From assembly GCA_018675975.1 (NCBI GenBank), contig JABGXB010000002.1, forward strand, positions 1 through 64,000: 64,000 nucleotides of DNA. The letters are read 5' to 3'. Shown here in pieces: positions 8,115 through 16,254 of this stretch. The position numbers and the translations under genes are program-made. The stretch comes from Candidatus Woesearchaeota archaeon (GTDB lineage: Archaea > Nanobdellota > Nanobdellia > Woesearchaeales > JABGXB01). Numbering within the stretch: the first letter of the stretch is position 1; each line of letters starts with the position of its first letter. Below the pieces are notes generated by a model. It ran no database searches and had not been told where the DNA came from. It saw nothing but the letters and a program-made list of their open reading frames with translations.

Positions 8115-9191
8115 ATGGAATTTGTGATTGAAAATGCTTTGAAAAATGCAGAAGAGAGTATGCCACAAAATAATGAGATTGGGCATGCAAATATAAAAGT
8201 AATGGGCACCGGCGGTGCAGGATGTAACATGGTTAATTGGTTACATAAAAAAGGTGTGCAAGGCGCAGAAACAATCGCAATAAACACTGATATGCAACAT
8301 ATTAATATGATATCAGCAGATAGAAAATTCTTAATAGGTAAAGAAGTAACTAAAGGATTAGGTGCAGGTGGATATCCCCAAAAAGGAGCAGAAGCAGCTA
8401 AAGAATCACTAAATGAAATTAAAGAAGTTTTAAAAAATTCCGATATGGTTTTTGTATGTGCAGGAATGGGAGGAGGTTCAGGAACTGGATCAGCACCTAT
8501 AATTGCAAGAGTTGCTCAAGATATGGGAGCAATAGTTATTGGAACAGTTACAATGCCATTTAAAATCGAAAGAGCAAGAGTTGACAAAGCAGAATATGGT
8601 CTGGACATGTTAAAAGACGTATGTGATACTGTTGTTGTAATAGATAATAATAGATTAGTTCAAATTGCAGGAAACTTACCTGTACAACAAGCATTTGCTG
8701 TAGCAAATGAATTAGTTTCTACAATGATTAAAGGTATTGTTGAAACAATTGCAATTCCATCATTAGTTAATTTAGATTTTGCTGATGTAAAAGCAGTTAT
8801 GACACAAGGTGGTATTGCATCAATTGGAATGGGAATTTCAGACACAAATAACAGAGTACCTGAAGCAGTAAATGCAGCACTTACAAATCCATTATTAGAT
8901 ATTAGTTATGAAGGATCAAGTGGAGCAATTATACAAATTACAGGTGGACCAGATTTAACATTAGATGAAATTAATATGGCAGGTGAATTAGTTACAGAAA
9001 ACATGTCAGAAAATGCAAATGTTATCTGGGGTGCACGAGTAAGTGAAAATATGAAAGGAAAATTTTCAGTTATGACTATCATGACCGGTGTAAATTCACC
9101 ATATTTAATGGGAAAATCCCAATTAAAAGAAAGAGAATCAAAAACTAAAACTTTCTCTGATGAATTAGGTATTAACCTGATGCATCATTAA
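8115..9191 (+). CDS. ftsZ: Cell division protein FtsZ
   Basis: FtsZ is the tubulin-like GTPase that forms the division ring under the membrane. Motifs include VMGTGGAGCN near the N-terminus, the GTP-binding loop AGMGGGSGTGSAP, and the T7 synergy loop NLDFADVK that completes the GTPase site of the next subunit. The ORF track starts at a TTG (8052), but ATG 8115 follows AGGTAGGCGAT, a Shine-Dalgarno-like stretch, and gives a normal 358-residue protein. The C-terminus is short and ends LGINLMHH. The transcript has a long leader with a small hairpin (8074-8087) that could mask the ribosome site. A hairpin terminator follows at 9233. Confidence 0.95.
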   Translation: MEFVIENALKNAEESMPQNNEIGHANIKVMGTGGAGCNMVNWLHKKGVQGAETIAINTDMQHINMISADRKFLIGKEVTKGLGAGGYPQKGAEAAKESLNEIKEVLKNSDMVFVCAGMGGGSGTGSAPIIARVAQDMGAIVIGTVTMPFKIERARVDKAEYGLDMLKDVCDTVVVIDNNRLVQIAGNLPVQQAFAVANELVSTMIKGIVETIAIPSLVNLDFADVKAVMTQGGIASIGMGISDTNNRVPEAVNAALTNPLLDISYEGSSGAIIQITGGPDLTLDEINMAGELVTENMSENANVIWGARVSENMKGKFSVMTIMTGVNSPYLMGKSQLKERESKTKTFSDELGINLMHH

Positions 9192-9232
9192 ATGCCTTAA
9201 TTTTTGCCCCCACAAAAAAATGGCTTAATCTT

Positions 9233-9264
9233 TTCAAGGGATTCAATCCCTTGAAATTTTTTTA
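9233..9264. terminator. Hairpin terminator between ftsZ and the minus-strand operon
   Basis: TTCAAGGG-ATTCAAT-CCCTTGAA forms a clean 8-bp stem (extendable through the loop) followed by ATTTTTTT. It lies between convergent genes. The run of T on the plus strand suggests it mainly ends the ftsZ mRNA. Confidence 0.7.
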
Positions 9265-9265
9265 T

Positions 9266-9478
9266 TTAATTAGAACAAGAATCATAATTAGATTTCAAAT
9301 TAAAATTTAATAGATTTAATTGAAGATTAGTATTAATAGTTTTATTTAATTCAAATAATAAGTCATCATTTAATTCAGTAGAATTAATTTCAATATTATT
9401 TGCATAAGCAATTCCAATACCAACAGTTAAAAAAAATAATATTAACAATAAATTAATTATAATTATTTTGAATTTCAA
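9266..9478 (-). CDS. Small secreted or membrane-anchored protein
   Basis: This 70-residue protein starts with MKFK and a strongly hydrophobic stretch (residues about 4-25) ending in AYA, which looks like a signal peptide. The rest is a short Asn/Leu-rich extracellular tail with two terminal cysteine-region residues (DSCSN). Function is unknown. The start is TTG directly after the stop codon of the upstream coiled-coil gene. AAGGTGT just before it is a good Shine-Dalgarno, so the two genes are an operon with coupled translation. Confidence 0.6.
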   Translation of the reverse strand: MKFKIIIINLLLILFFLTVGIGIAYANNIEINSTELNDDLLFELNKTINTNLQLNLLNFNLKSNYDSCSN

Positions 9479-10405
9479 TTAACACCTTCTTTCAGCTCTT
9501 TTCAAATCACGATCAAATTCACTTAATTCTTTTTCATAATCATCCAATTTATCATCATAATGTTTAATATCATCTTCAAGTTCTCCAATATCATTTCGTA
9601 TTTTATCTTTATCAATTTCAGATAATACAGATTTTTTTGCCATTTCCAATTGTAATTTCAATTTAGAAATATCAGATCTTGTGCTAATTAAATTATTTCT
9701 TACATCAGTTAACTCATTTTCTTTTGAAGTTAACTTAACTTTTATTTCATTCAATTGTAAATTTAATAAAGATACATCTTCACCATTACGTTCACTAGTA
9801 ATTATTTGAACTTCAAGTGAATTTTTATTTGATTCAATTTCTAAAATTTCATTTTGAATATTTTCAATTAAGGTTTCAAATTGACTAACTTCTAATTGTT
9901 TCTCTTCAATATCATTATTTAAATTATCAACCTGTAAAGGATTAATTATTAAAGATAAGACAAAAATGTTATCTTCCAATTCAGATTTTAAAGAATTAAT
10001 TTTTCTACTTACAAATTCTATATTTTCTTCAATATCAGAAATTTTATCTCTCAATCTATCAGATTCTTGAATACAATTTTCAAATTTTGAAACTACTTCA
10101 ATAAATTCTTCAGGATTATAATAATTAGATCTTTGAGTATATTCAATATCATCTAATATGTTCAATTGCTCTTTTTCATAATCTTCATTTCTTGCAATTT
10201 TATTTTGAATTTCCACTACCTTAGAAATTAATAAATTTTTTTTTAATTCAAGATCTGAATTTAAATCAATATCTTCATTTAAATTTTTATAATTTTCTTC
10301 TATTTTTTTATTTTGTAAAACATATGCAAAAGTAGATACTAATATAATAAAAATTAACAAAATACCAGCAGTTAAAATTAATAGTTTTTTTTGAGCTATA
10401 TTCAC
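9479..10405 (-). CDS. Membrane-anchored coiled-coil protein
   Basis: One N-terminal hydrophobic helix (about residues 8-30) anchors the protein. The remaining 275 residues are almost entirely charged heptad-like sequence (for example LNLQLNEIKVKLTSKENEL), predicting long coiled coils outside or inside the membrane. No enzymatic motif is visible. The start is GTG (10405). It is the first gene of a two-gene operon with the small signal-peptide protein. A structural or envelope role is plausible, for example spanning the surface layer, but not shown. Confidence 0.65.
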   Translation of the reverse strand: MNIAQKKLLILTAGILLIFIILVSTFAYVLQNKKIEENYKNLNEDIDLNSDLELKKNLLISKVVEIQNKIARNEDYEKEQLNILDDIEYTQRSNYYNPEEFIEVVSKFENCIQESDRLRDKISDIEENIEFVSRKINSLKSELEDNIFVLSLIINPLQVDNLNNDIEEKQLEVSQFETLIENIQNEILEIESNKNSLEVQIITSERNGEDVSLLNLQLNEIKVKLTSKENELTDVRNNLISTRSDISKLKLQLEMAKKSVLSEIDKDKIRNDIGELEDDIKHYDDKLDDYEKELSEFDRDLKRAERRC

Positions 10406-10505
10406 ATATAAAAATTAAAAAATATTTTTATAAATATTACATTAGTAAAAAGATTAGTTCATAAAATGAATAATGGGAAATAGATTATTGAACACAATAA
10501 TAAAA

Positions 10506-11606
10506 TTAAACATTATTTAAATCAAATTTTTCAATAATAATTTTATTTTTGGCAACTTTAATTACATATTCATCAACTTCATTTAAAACACCAAGTTTAC
10601 TTACACTTTCAGGAAGTAATATTCGCTTACCCCTATGATCTAATGTAGTAATCATTTCATGAAAACCATTTTTTATTTTTTTATCAGATAAACCCAATTC
10701 TTGAAATAATTCACCAGTTTCTTTTTTTGTAGATTTAATTTTTAAATCACGAGTTTTTTCAAATAAAAATTTTGCCATATGATCAGCAACATCAATCTTA
10801 GTAGCTTTCATTATACCTTGTAAACCTGGGCTTAAATTTAATTCCAAAACTAAAGGACCTTTTGAATCCATCATTATATCAATAGCACTAATATCACAAC
10901 CCAAAGTTTTTGATGTTCTAACACACATATCTTTTGTAATATCATCAAGTTCAATATTATAACCCTTACCACCTGCATGAATATTACTTCTATTTTCACC
11001 AGATATACTTTTTCTTTCCATACATGCTACAACTTTATCACCAACAACAATAGCTCTAATATCCTTACCACCAGTATCAATAAATTCTTGAATAATAAAT
11101 GGTTGTTTTAATGCACCCATAGCATCTAAAATACTTTTTGCACTTTCTTTACTATCTGCAAACATCACACCCTTACCATGAGTACCATTTGGCATTTTCA
11201 TAACAATTGGATAACTAATATTATTTAGAGTTCTTTTTGTAGCTTGATCAGAACTTGCATAATATGCTACAGGCATAGAAATATTTTTCGTATTAAAAGC
11301 AATTTGACTTAAAAATTTATCATGACCTATTAAAAAACTTTCAGCAGACATAGGCATATAACAAAATTGTTCTAATGTTTTAGAAATTGCATGAAGTATT
11401 TGAGCATATTTAAAAGAACCTCTTGCAAGAATACAATCATATTTTTTTAAACTTTCACCATCATATAATATTTGCATAGAACCTGCTTTCATCAATACTT
11501 CAAATTTTTTTATATTTAACATATCAACTTTATCAAAATAATTATTCATAGATTCAGCAATTAATTTTGAAGAAGTACCATTTAAAGATATTATCGCAGC
11601 TTTCAT
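10506..11606 (-). CDS. rimK: RimK-family ATP-grasp ligase
   Basis: RimK-type ligases add glutamate or similar amino acids to protein C-termini or small molecules using ATP. The ATP-grasp core is clear: YPIVMKMPNGTHGKGV (about residues 130-146), FIIQEFIDTGGKDIRAIVVG, and the Mg-binding strand GPLVLELNLSPGLQGI with the E-x-N motif. The 366-residue length exceeds E. coli RimK by about 65; the extra C-terminal part (from about residue 300) ends in a small beta domain (RILLPESVSKLGV) I cannot name. It lies 1 nt downstream of the gene for a RimB-like aspartic protease, a pairing known for RimK systems. The target is unknown. Confidence 0.85.
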   Translation of the reverse strand: MKAAIISLNGTSSKLIAESMNNYFDKVDMLNIKKFEVLMKAGSMQILYDGESLKKYDCILARGSFKYAQILHAISKTLEQFCYMPMSAESFLIGHDKFLSQIAFNTKNISMPVAYYASSDQATKRTLNNISYPIVMKMPNGTHGKGVMFADSKESAKSILDAMGALKQPFIIQEFIDTGGKDIRAIVVGDKVVACMERKSISGENRSNIHAGGKGYNIELDDITKDMCVRTSKTLGCDISAIDIMMDSKGPLVLELNLSPGLQGIMKATKIDVADHMAKFLFEKTRDLKIKSTKKETGELFQELGLSDKKIKNGFHEMITTLDHRGKRILLPESVSKLGVLNEVDEYVIKVAKNKIIIEKFDLNNV

Positions 11607-11607
11607 T

Positions 11608-11952
11608 TTAATTTTTTAATTTAGGATTGATTAGAAAAAATCCCTTATTTAATATATTTTGACCTATAAGTACTTGATATCTCATATGAGATCTATCTGC
11701 AAGAGAAAATTCTTCTTTAATTAAAATTCCACTAATATTTAATTGAATTAAAACTATATCACGCACACTTCTCCCATGAGCATTTCTAACTTTAATTTGT
11801 CTTACTTTTTTTTTAAAACCAAGCTCATGTGCTAATTTAATGTCTATTGAAGACATGGTAGCACCAGTATCAATACGAGCATTTAATTGCGTTTCTTTAT
11901 TGAAAATTACTTTTTCTACTAAACCAATTATTGACATCTTTTGTAAATCCAT
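11608..11952 (-). CDS. RimB-like retropepsin-type aspartic protease
   Basis: The 114-residue protein carries ARIDTGATMSSID (about residues 25-37), the D-T-G-A active site of single-domain retropepsin-like proteases (COG4067, called ATP-dependent zinc protease in older annotation). The hydrophobic flap and the VLIGQNIL segment after it also fit. Such proteins dimerise to make one active site. It is translated just before the RimK-like ligase (1-nt gap), so the pair probably adds and trims amino acids on a shared target. That functional link is inferred from known RimK-RimB neighbourhoods. Confidence 0.78.
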   Translation of the reverse strand: MDLQKMSIIGLVEKVIFNKETQLNARIDTGATMSSIDIKLAHELGFKKKVRQIKVRNAHGRSVRDIVLIQLNISGILIKEEFSLADRSHMRYQVLIGQNILNKGFFLINPKLKN

Positions 11953-12011
11953 AATACTTTTTCAAATATATTTTTTAAAAACTTTTGGTTTTAAAACAAT
12001 TATATTGAATT

Positions 12012-12030
12012 TGAAAAAACTTATAAATAA
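12012..12030 (+). promoter_or_regulatory. BRE/TATA promoter of the proteasome beta gene
   Basis: TGAAAAAAC (BRE-like) is followed by TTATAAATAA. Transcription should begin near 12051 and leave a 40-nt leader that holds the Shine-Dalgarno GAGGTG at 12080-12085, 4 nt before the ATG. Psm beta is therefore a leadered gene, unlike many neighbours. Confidence 0.5.
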
Positions 12031-12089
12031 AACCAATAATCTTTCAATAAGGTAAATTCTAGTATAATTTTCACATTTAGAGGTGTTTA

Positions 12090-12719
12090 ATGGAACAAAT
12101 GAAGACAGGTACAACAATTTTAGGAATTAAATGTAAAGATGGAGTAATTCTTGCATCCGATTATAGAATGACAATGGGCTACTTAAGAGCCGGAAAAATG
12201 AAAAAAATAATACCACTTACAGATAAAATATCTGCAGCTGTTGCAGGTTCAGTAAGTGAAGCTCAACAATCCACAAGATATTTACAAGCTGAGTTAAGAT
12301 TAAATCAATTAAAATTAAAAAGAGAAATGCAAGTAAGAGAAGCTGCAAATTTTGCATGTTCAATGTTATATTCAAATATTAAATATCCAACATCATACAA
12401 TTTTATGTATTGTGCACTTTTAATTGCAGGATATGATTTACATGGTGGTCACCTTTTTGCAGCACAACCTGATGGAAGTATACAAGAATGTGATGATTAT
12501 ATTTGTGATGGTTCTGGAATGGAATTTGCACTTTCAATAATAGAAGCTGAATGGAAAAAAGACATAACATGTGCAGAAGCAAAACATTTAGCAATTAAAG
12601 CAGTAAATGCAGCAATATCAAGAGACATTGCATCAGGTGATGCCATTTCAGTATTTCAATTTACTAAAGATGGAACAAAAGAAGTATTTTATGGTCAAAA
12701 TGATTTAGAAGTTAAATGA
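12090..12719 (+). CDS. psmB: Proteasome beta subunit
   Basis: This is the catalytic subunit of the 20S proteasome. A 7-residue propeptide ends in G before TTILG, so self-cleavage should expose Thr8 as the nucleophile. The supporting residues are present: Asp in ASDYR (position 17 of the mature chain), the Lys of KMKKI, the DGSG serine, and SRDIASGD containing the Asp/Ser pair. The enzyme therefore looks active. At 209 residues the length is normal. The gene is followed 34 nt later by aCPSF1, an arrangement also seen in methanogens. Confidence 0.94.
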   Translation: MEQMKTGTTILGIKCKDGVILASDYRMTMGYLRAGKMKKIIPLTDKISAAVAGSVSEAQQSTRYLQAELRLNQLKLKREMQVREAANFACSMLYSNIKYPTSYNFMYCALLIAGYDLHGGHLFAAQPDGSIQECDDYICDGSGMEFALSIIEAEWKKDITCAEAKHLAIKAVNAAISRDIASGDAISVFQFTKDGTKEVFYGQNDLEVK

Positions 12720-12753
12720 TTTTTAAATAAAAATAATTAAATGAGTAAAAAAA

Positions 12754-14649
12754 ATGTCTGATATATTAAAAGAAATAGTAGCAAAATTACCTGAAAGGTC
12801 AATATCTCATTCATGTTTTGAAGCTGCTAATATAATATTATATTCTAAAGACAAATCTATTGTTCAAGGAAATGGAAGTTTAATTAAAAGTTTAGTAAGA
12901 GAATTTAAAAAAAGAATTGAATTAAGACCAGATCCAGAACTTTGTTTGAATATAGAAGAAACTGAAAAAATAATTAGAGAAATTATTCCAGAGGAAGCAG
13001 TCATTAATAGAATTTTATTTGATGAGCAAAGATCAAAAATAACAATTGAAGTTGAAAAGCCAGGATTAGCAATTGGAAAAAATGCATCACTATTAAAAGA
13101 AATTAAAGATAAAACATTTTGGATTGCAAATATAACACGAACACCTGCAATACCATGTCAAATTATAGAAAATATTAGAGCTGTATTATATGAAAATAAT
13201 GATGAGCGAAAAAAATTTCTAAATAGAGTTGGACACCGAATTTATGATGGTTGGTTAAGAGGAAAAAAACAAGAGTGGATTAGATTATCATATTTAGGTG
13301 GAGCAAGAGAAGTTGGACGGAGTTGTATTTTTTTACAAACTAGTGAATCTAGAATTTTAATTGATTGTGGAATTAATGTTGCAAATGAAAAAGAAGTATT
13401 TCCATTTTTAGAAGCACCAGAATTTGATATTAATGAATTAGATGCAATTATAATATCCCATGCAAATTTAGATCATGCATGTTTAGTTCCTTATTTATTT
13501 AGATTTGGATATAGTGGTCCTATTTATGCAACAGAACCTACAAGAGATATTATGGCACTTTTACAATTTGATTATATTAAACAAATAAAAGCAGAAGGTA
13601 AAGAACCATTATATTCACCAGATGAAATTAAAAAACAAATTAAACAATGTATTACTTTATCATTTGAAGAAGTTACTGACGTTACTCCAGATATTAGATT
13701 AACGTTTTACAATAGTGGACATGTTATTGGAAGTTCATTAGTTCATATTAACATTGGTAATGGCCTTCATAATTTAATGTTTACAAGTAATTTTAGAATG
13801 CAACATACAAAATTATTAATTGGTGCAATTAGTAAATTTACACGATTAGAAACTTTAATGATAGAAGCAACTTATGGAGGAACGGATTGTAATTTACCAT
13901 CGCGAGTTGAAACTGAAAGACAAATAAAAACACACATTAAAAAAGCAATTGAGCGGAATGGAAAAATATTAATGCCAGTAAGTGGAGTTGGACGTGCTCA
14001 AGAAGCACTTTTAATTTTCGAAGAAATGTTTAGAGAAAAAACAATTAAAGAAGTACCTGTTTACATAGATGGTTCTGTTTGGGATATTACTGCAATTCAT
14101 ACAGCATATCCAGAATATTTAAACAATTATATTAAACAATCAATTTTTCATAAAGATCAAAATCCTTTCTTAAATAAAAATTTTAAAAATATATCAAGTC
14201 GAAAAGGAAGAAGTGATTTAGTAGAATCTGAAGGGCCAGCAATTATTCTTGCAACAAGTGCAATGCTTACAACAGGACCGAGTGTTTATTATTTTAAAGA
14301 ACTTGCAAGTGATCAAAAAAATATGATTATTTTTACAGCATTTTTATCAAATGGAACTTTAGGAAGAAGATTACAAGCTGGAGAAAGAACTTATAATTTT
14401 GAAAATACTGCAGGAAAAAATGAACCTATTGAAGCAAAATTAGAAATTGTTACAATTGATGGTTTTAGTGGTAATGCAGGAAGGGGAGAGTTAATGACAT
14501 ATTTGTCAAAACTCGATCCAAAACCAAAAAGAGTTATTTGTAGTTATGGTGAAACCAATAGAGTTATTGATCTAGCGAGTAGTATTCATAGAAAGTATAA
14601 AATTGAAACAAATACTCCAAGAAATTTAGATACGTTAAGATTAAGATAA
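12754..14649 (+). CDS. aCPSF1-like KH/metallo-beta-lactamase/beta-CASP protein with degraded active site
   Basis: aCPSF1 is the archaeal homologue of CPSF73 and cuts RNA at transcription termination sites. The full architecture is present: N-terminal KH region with GLAIGKN (about 104-110), metallo-beta-lactamase domain from about 178, and beta-CASP domain with the family C-terminus (SSIHRKYKIETNTPRNLDTLRLR). But the zinc ligands are mostly substituted. Motif 2 H-x-H-x-D-H reads HANLDH (His to Asn238). Motif 4 GDF reads SNF (Asp to Asn346). Motif B GFSGHSD reads GFSGNAG (His to Asn574). Motif C HG reads YG (His to Tyr598). Only His323 and parts of motif 2 remain. The reading frame is intact, so this is a conserved pseudoenzyme rather than a broken gene. 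The psmB neighbour argues that it is the syntenic aCPSF1. Confidence 0.9.
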   Translation: MSDILKEIVAKLPERSISHSCFEAANIILYSKDKSIVQGNGSLIKSLVREFKKRIELRPDPELCLNIEETEKIIREIIPEEAVINRILFDEQRSKITIEVEKPGLAIGKNASLLKEIKDKTFWIANITRTPAIPCQIIENIRAVLYENNDERKKFLNRVGHRIYDGWLRGKKQEWIRLSYLGGAREVGRSCIFLQTSESRILIDCGINVANEKEVFPFLEAPEFDINELDAIIISHANLDHACLVPYLFRFGYSGPIYATEPTRDIMALLQFDYIKQIKAEGKEPLYSPDEIKKQIKQCITLSFEEVTDVTPDIRLTFYNSGHVIGSSLVHINIGNGLHNLMFTSNFRMQHTKLLIGAISKFTRLETLMIEATYGGTDCNLPSRVETERQIKTHIKKAIERNGKILMPVSGVGRAQEALLIFEEMFREKTIKEVPVYIDGSVWDITAIHTAYPEYLNNYIKQSIFHKDQNPFLNKNFKNISSRKGRSDLVESEGPAIILATSAMLTTGPSVYYFKELASDQKNMIIFTAFLSNGTLGRRLQAGERTYNFENTAGKNEPIEAKLEIVTIDGFSGNAGRGELMTYLSKLDPKPKRVICSYGETNRVIDLASSIHRKYKIETNTPRNLDTLRLR

Positions 14650-14700
14650 TTCTTTTAATTTAATAATTTTAAAAACTCTTTATAAATAATATAAAACAAA

Positions 14701-14711
14701 TTTATAAATAA
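14701..14711 (+). promoter_or_regulatory. TATA box 26 nt before the start of the 14730 gene
   Basis: TTTATAAATAA is centred about 25 nt before the ATG at 14730. Initiation would fall on or next to the start codon, so the mRNA should be leaderless. Confidence 0.45.
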
Positions 14712-14729
14712 TAAATAAGTCGTTTCCAC

Positions 14730-15287
14730 ATGGACATTGGAGAATATAAAGGTTTTAAATTAAGTTCTTTAAACAACGAAATGATTATATTTAAAGAAAC
14801 CTTATCTAATCGTATGAGAGATTTAGATAGACTCTATCATTTTCAAAACGACAATCGAATTACAGGTTCTTCAAATTCTAAATCATATCATATTTTTCTA
14901 AATGCAATTGATAAAAACTGGCAAGAAATACAATCACTCGATCCATCTCAAAAAAATGCAATGAGTGGCATAATGTCAAAAATTGAAAACTTTTCAAAAT
15001 CATATTTAAGATGCATTTCCTATAAACAAATGATAATTGATGCTAAACCTCAGGAATTTACAACAGGTGATTATCAACACACTGGAAAACATGGAATGAA
15101 AATTACTTTATTTGAACATAAAATACAATTAATTTTATCTTCTTTATACGACTGTAGTTTACAAGGATGTAATATACCAACATTAATTAGGGAAGTAGAT
15201 AAAAAAGATATACCTCAAATAAAATCTGGATTAAAAGAACCTACTTTTGAATATATTAAATCTCTTTTTAATTTTAAAAATAATTAA
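14730..15287 (+). CDS. Hypothetical protein, 185 aa
   Basis: I do not recognise this protein. It is soluble and mostly helical, rich in Ser, Lys and Gln, with four scattered cysteines and a central HTGKHGMK stretch. It has no signal peptide or membrane segment. A TATA box 26 nt before the ATG gives it its own leaderless transcript. Its end overlaps the end of the convergent membrane-protein gene by 4 nt. Length, codon use and promoter support a real gene. Confidence 0.6.
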   Translation: MDIGEYKGFKLSSLNNEMIIFKETLSNRMRDLDRLYHFQNDNRITGSSNSKSYHIFLNAIDKNWQEIQSLDPSQKNAMSGIMSKIENFSKSYLRCISYKQMIIDAKPQEFTTGDYQHTGKHGMKITLFEHKIQLILSSLYDCSLQGCNIPTLIREVDKKDIPQIKSGLKEPTFEYIKSLFNFKNN

Positions 15288-16174
15288 TAATTAGTTATAT
15301 CTTCTTTATCGTCATAATTTTTATTATAAGTTGCTCCACCAGAAACTTGTTTCCAATGTGCCCTTTTTGAAAAATATAAAAATACATCTTCAGTCTGTTC
15401 ATTGAAAGATTTTATATTTGTTCTATCATAAAAATGACCAGTTCCTGAATTAAAATGTTTTATTTTTCCACGTTCCATAAATAATTCACCTGCACCATAA
15501 ACTGATTTTCCAGCAGTTAATGTTGGATGTGCAAGTTTATAACCATAAACATCAATAATATATCTATGTTTTTTCTTTCGACTTCTAGAACCAATTACAA
15601 AATTTCCATCATTATCAATTACCCAAATATACCAACCATCTTCTAAATTATTATAATGTTTAAGTTTACCATTTTTATCAGTATGTGAATTAACATCAAA
15701 AACTCTTCCACTTTTTGAAGCATGAGAAGTATAAAATAATTGTTCATATGAATTTTTTTCATACTTATTATTATTTGTTTCTAAAATTTCACTACCAGAA
15801 ATACTTTTTGCAATTTGTTTTTGTATAGGGGTTTGCTTTTTATCCTTTTTTGATCTTCTTAAATAACCTATATCGAAATCTTTAATTGCCATCCTAGGAT
15901 CATATTTATGTAATTGCCAACAATTTTCTTTTGCATGTGTTTTCCAATCTAAATTATCTAATTTTGACTCTAAAGAATCAAGTTTAATTACAAATAAAAT
16001 AGAAATAAAAATTAATAATAAATAAATTATTGGATTTAAATTTAATAATATTGAATTGTTAATTGAAAATTTATCAATTATGAAATTTCCAGTAATAGTG
16101 CCAGATTTGAATAATAATATTATAAATAAAAAACACCACAATATAATCAACAATTTATAAAAATTTAATCTCAC
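15284..16174 (-). CDS. Membrane protein with C-terminal toxin-associated-like beta domain
   Basis: Two N-terminal hydrophobic segments (about residues 6-28 and 44-65) are followed by a soluble region. The last 130 residues contain LAHPTLTAGKSVYGAGEL, then GKIKHFNSGTGHFYDRT. This layout (H-x-x-L-x-x-G-x-x-V-x-x-A-G-E, a turn, then an S/T-G-H-Y/F element) resembles a domain I associate with bacterial polymorphic toxins and type VI effectors. The likeness is from memory of the pattern and is not proof. The protein could be a surface or effector-like factor. It stands alone on the minus strand, convergent with the 14730 gene. Confidence 0.6.
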   Translation of the reverse strand: MRLNFYKLLIILWCFLFIILLFKSGTITGNFIIDKFSINNSILLNLNPIIYLLLIFISILFVIKLDSLESKLDNLDWKTHAKENCWQLHKYDPRMAIKDFDIGYLRRSKKDKKQTPIQKQIAKSISGSEILETNNNKYEKNSYEQLFYTSHASKSGRVFDVNSHTDKNGKLKHYNNLEDGWYIWVIDNDGNFVIGSRSRKKKHRYIIDVYGYKLAHPTLTAGKSVYGAGELFMERGKIKHFNSGTGHFYDRTNIKSFNEQTEDVFLYFSKRAHWKQVSGGATYNKNYDDKEDITNY

Positions 16175-16254
16175 AAAATAAAAATCTCTTTTTATAATTA
16201 TAATTGTTTGGATTATTACAATAACTTTTTATACTCATTTTTATTAAAATATTT

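Noticed and set aside
12754-14649. aCPSF1 as a pseudogene
   Set aside because: The reading frame is full-length, codon use is normal and the C-terminus and KH region are conserved; only metal ligands are changed.
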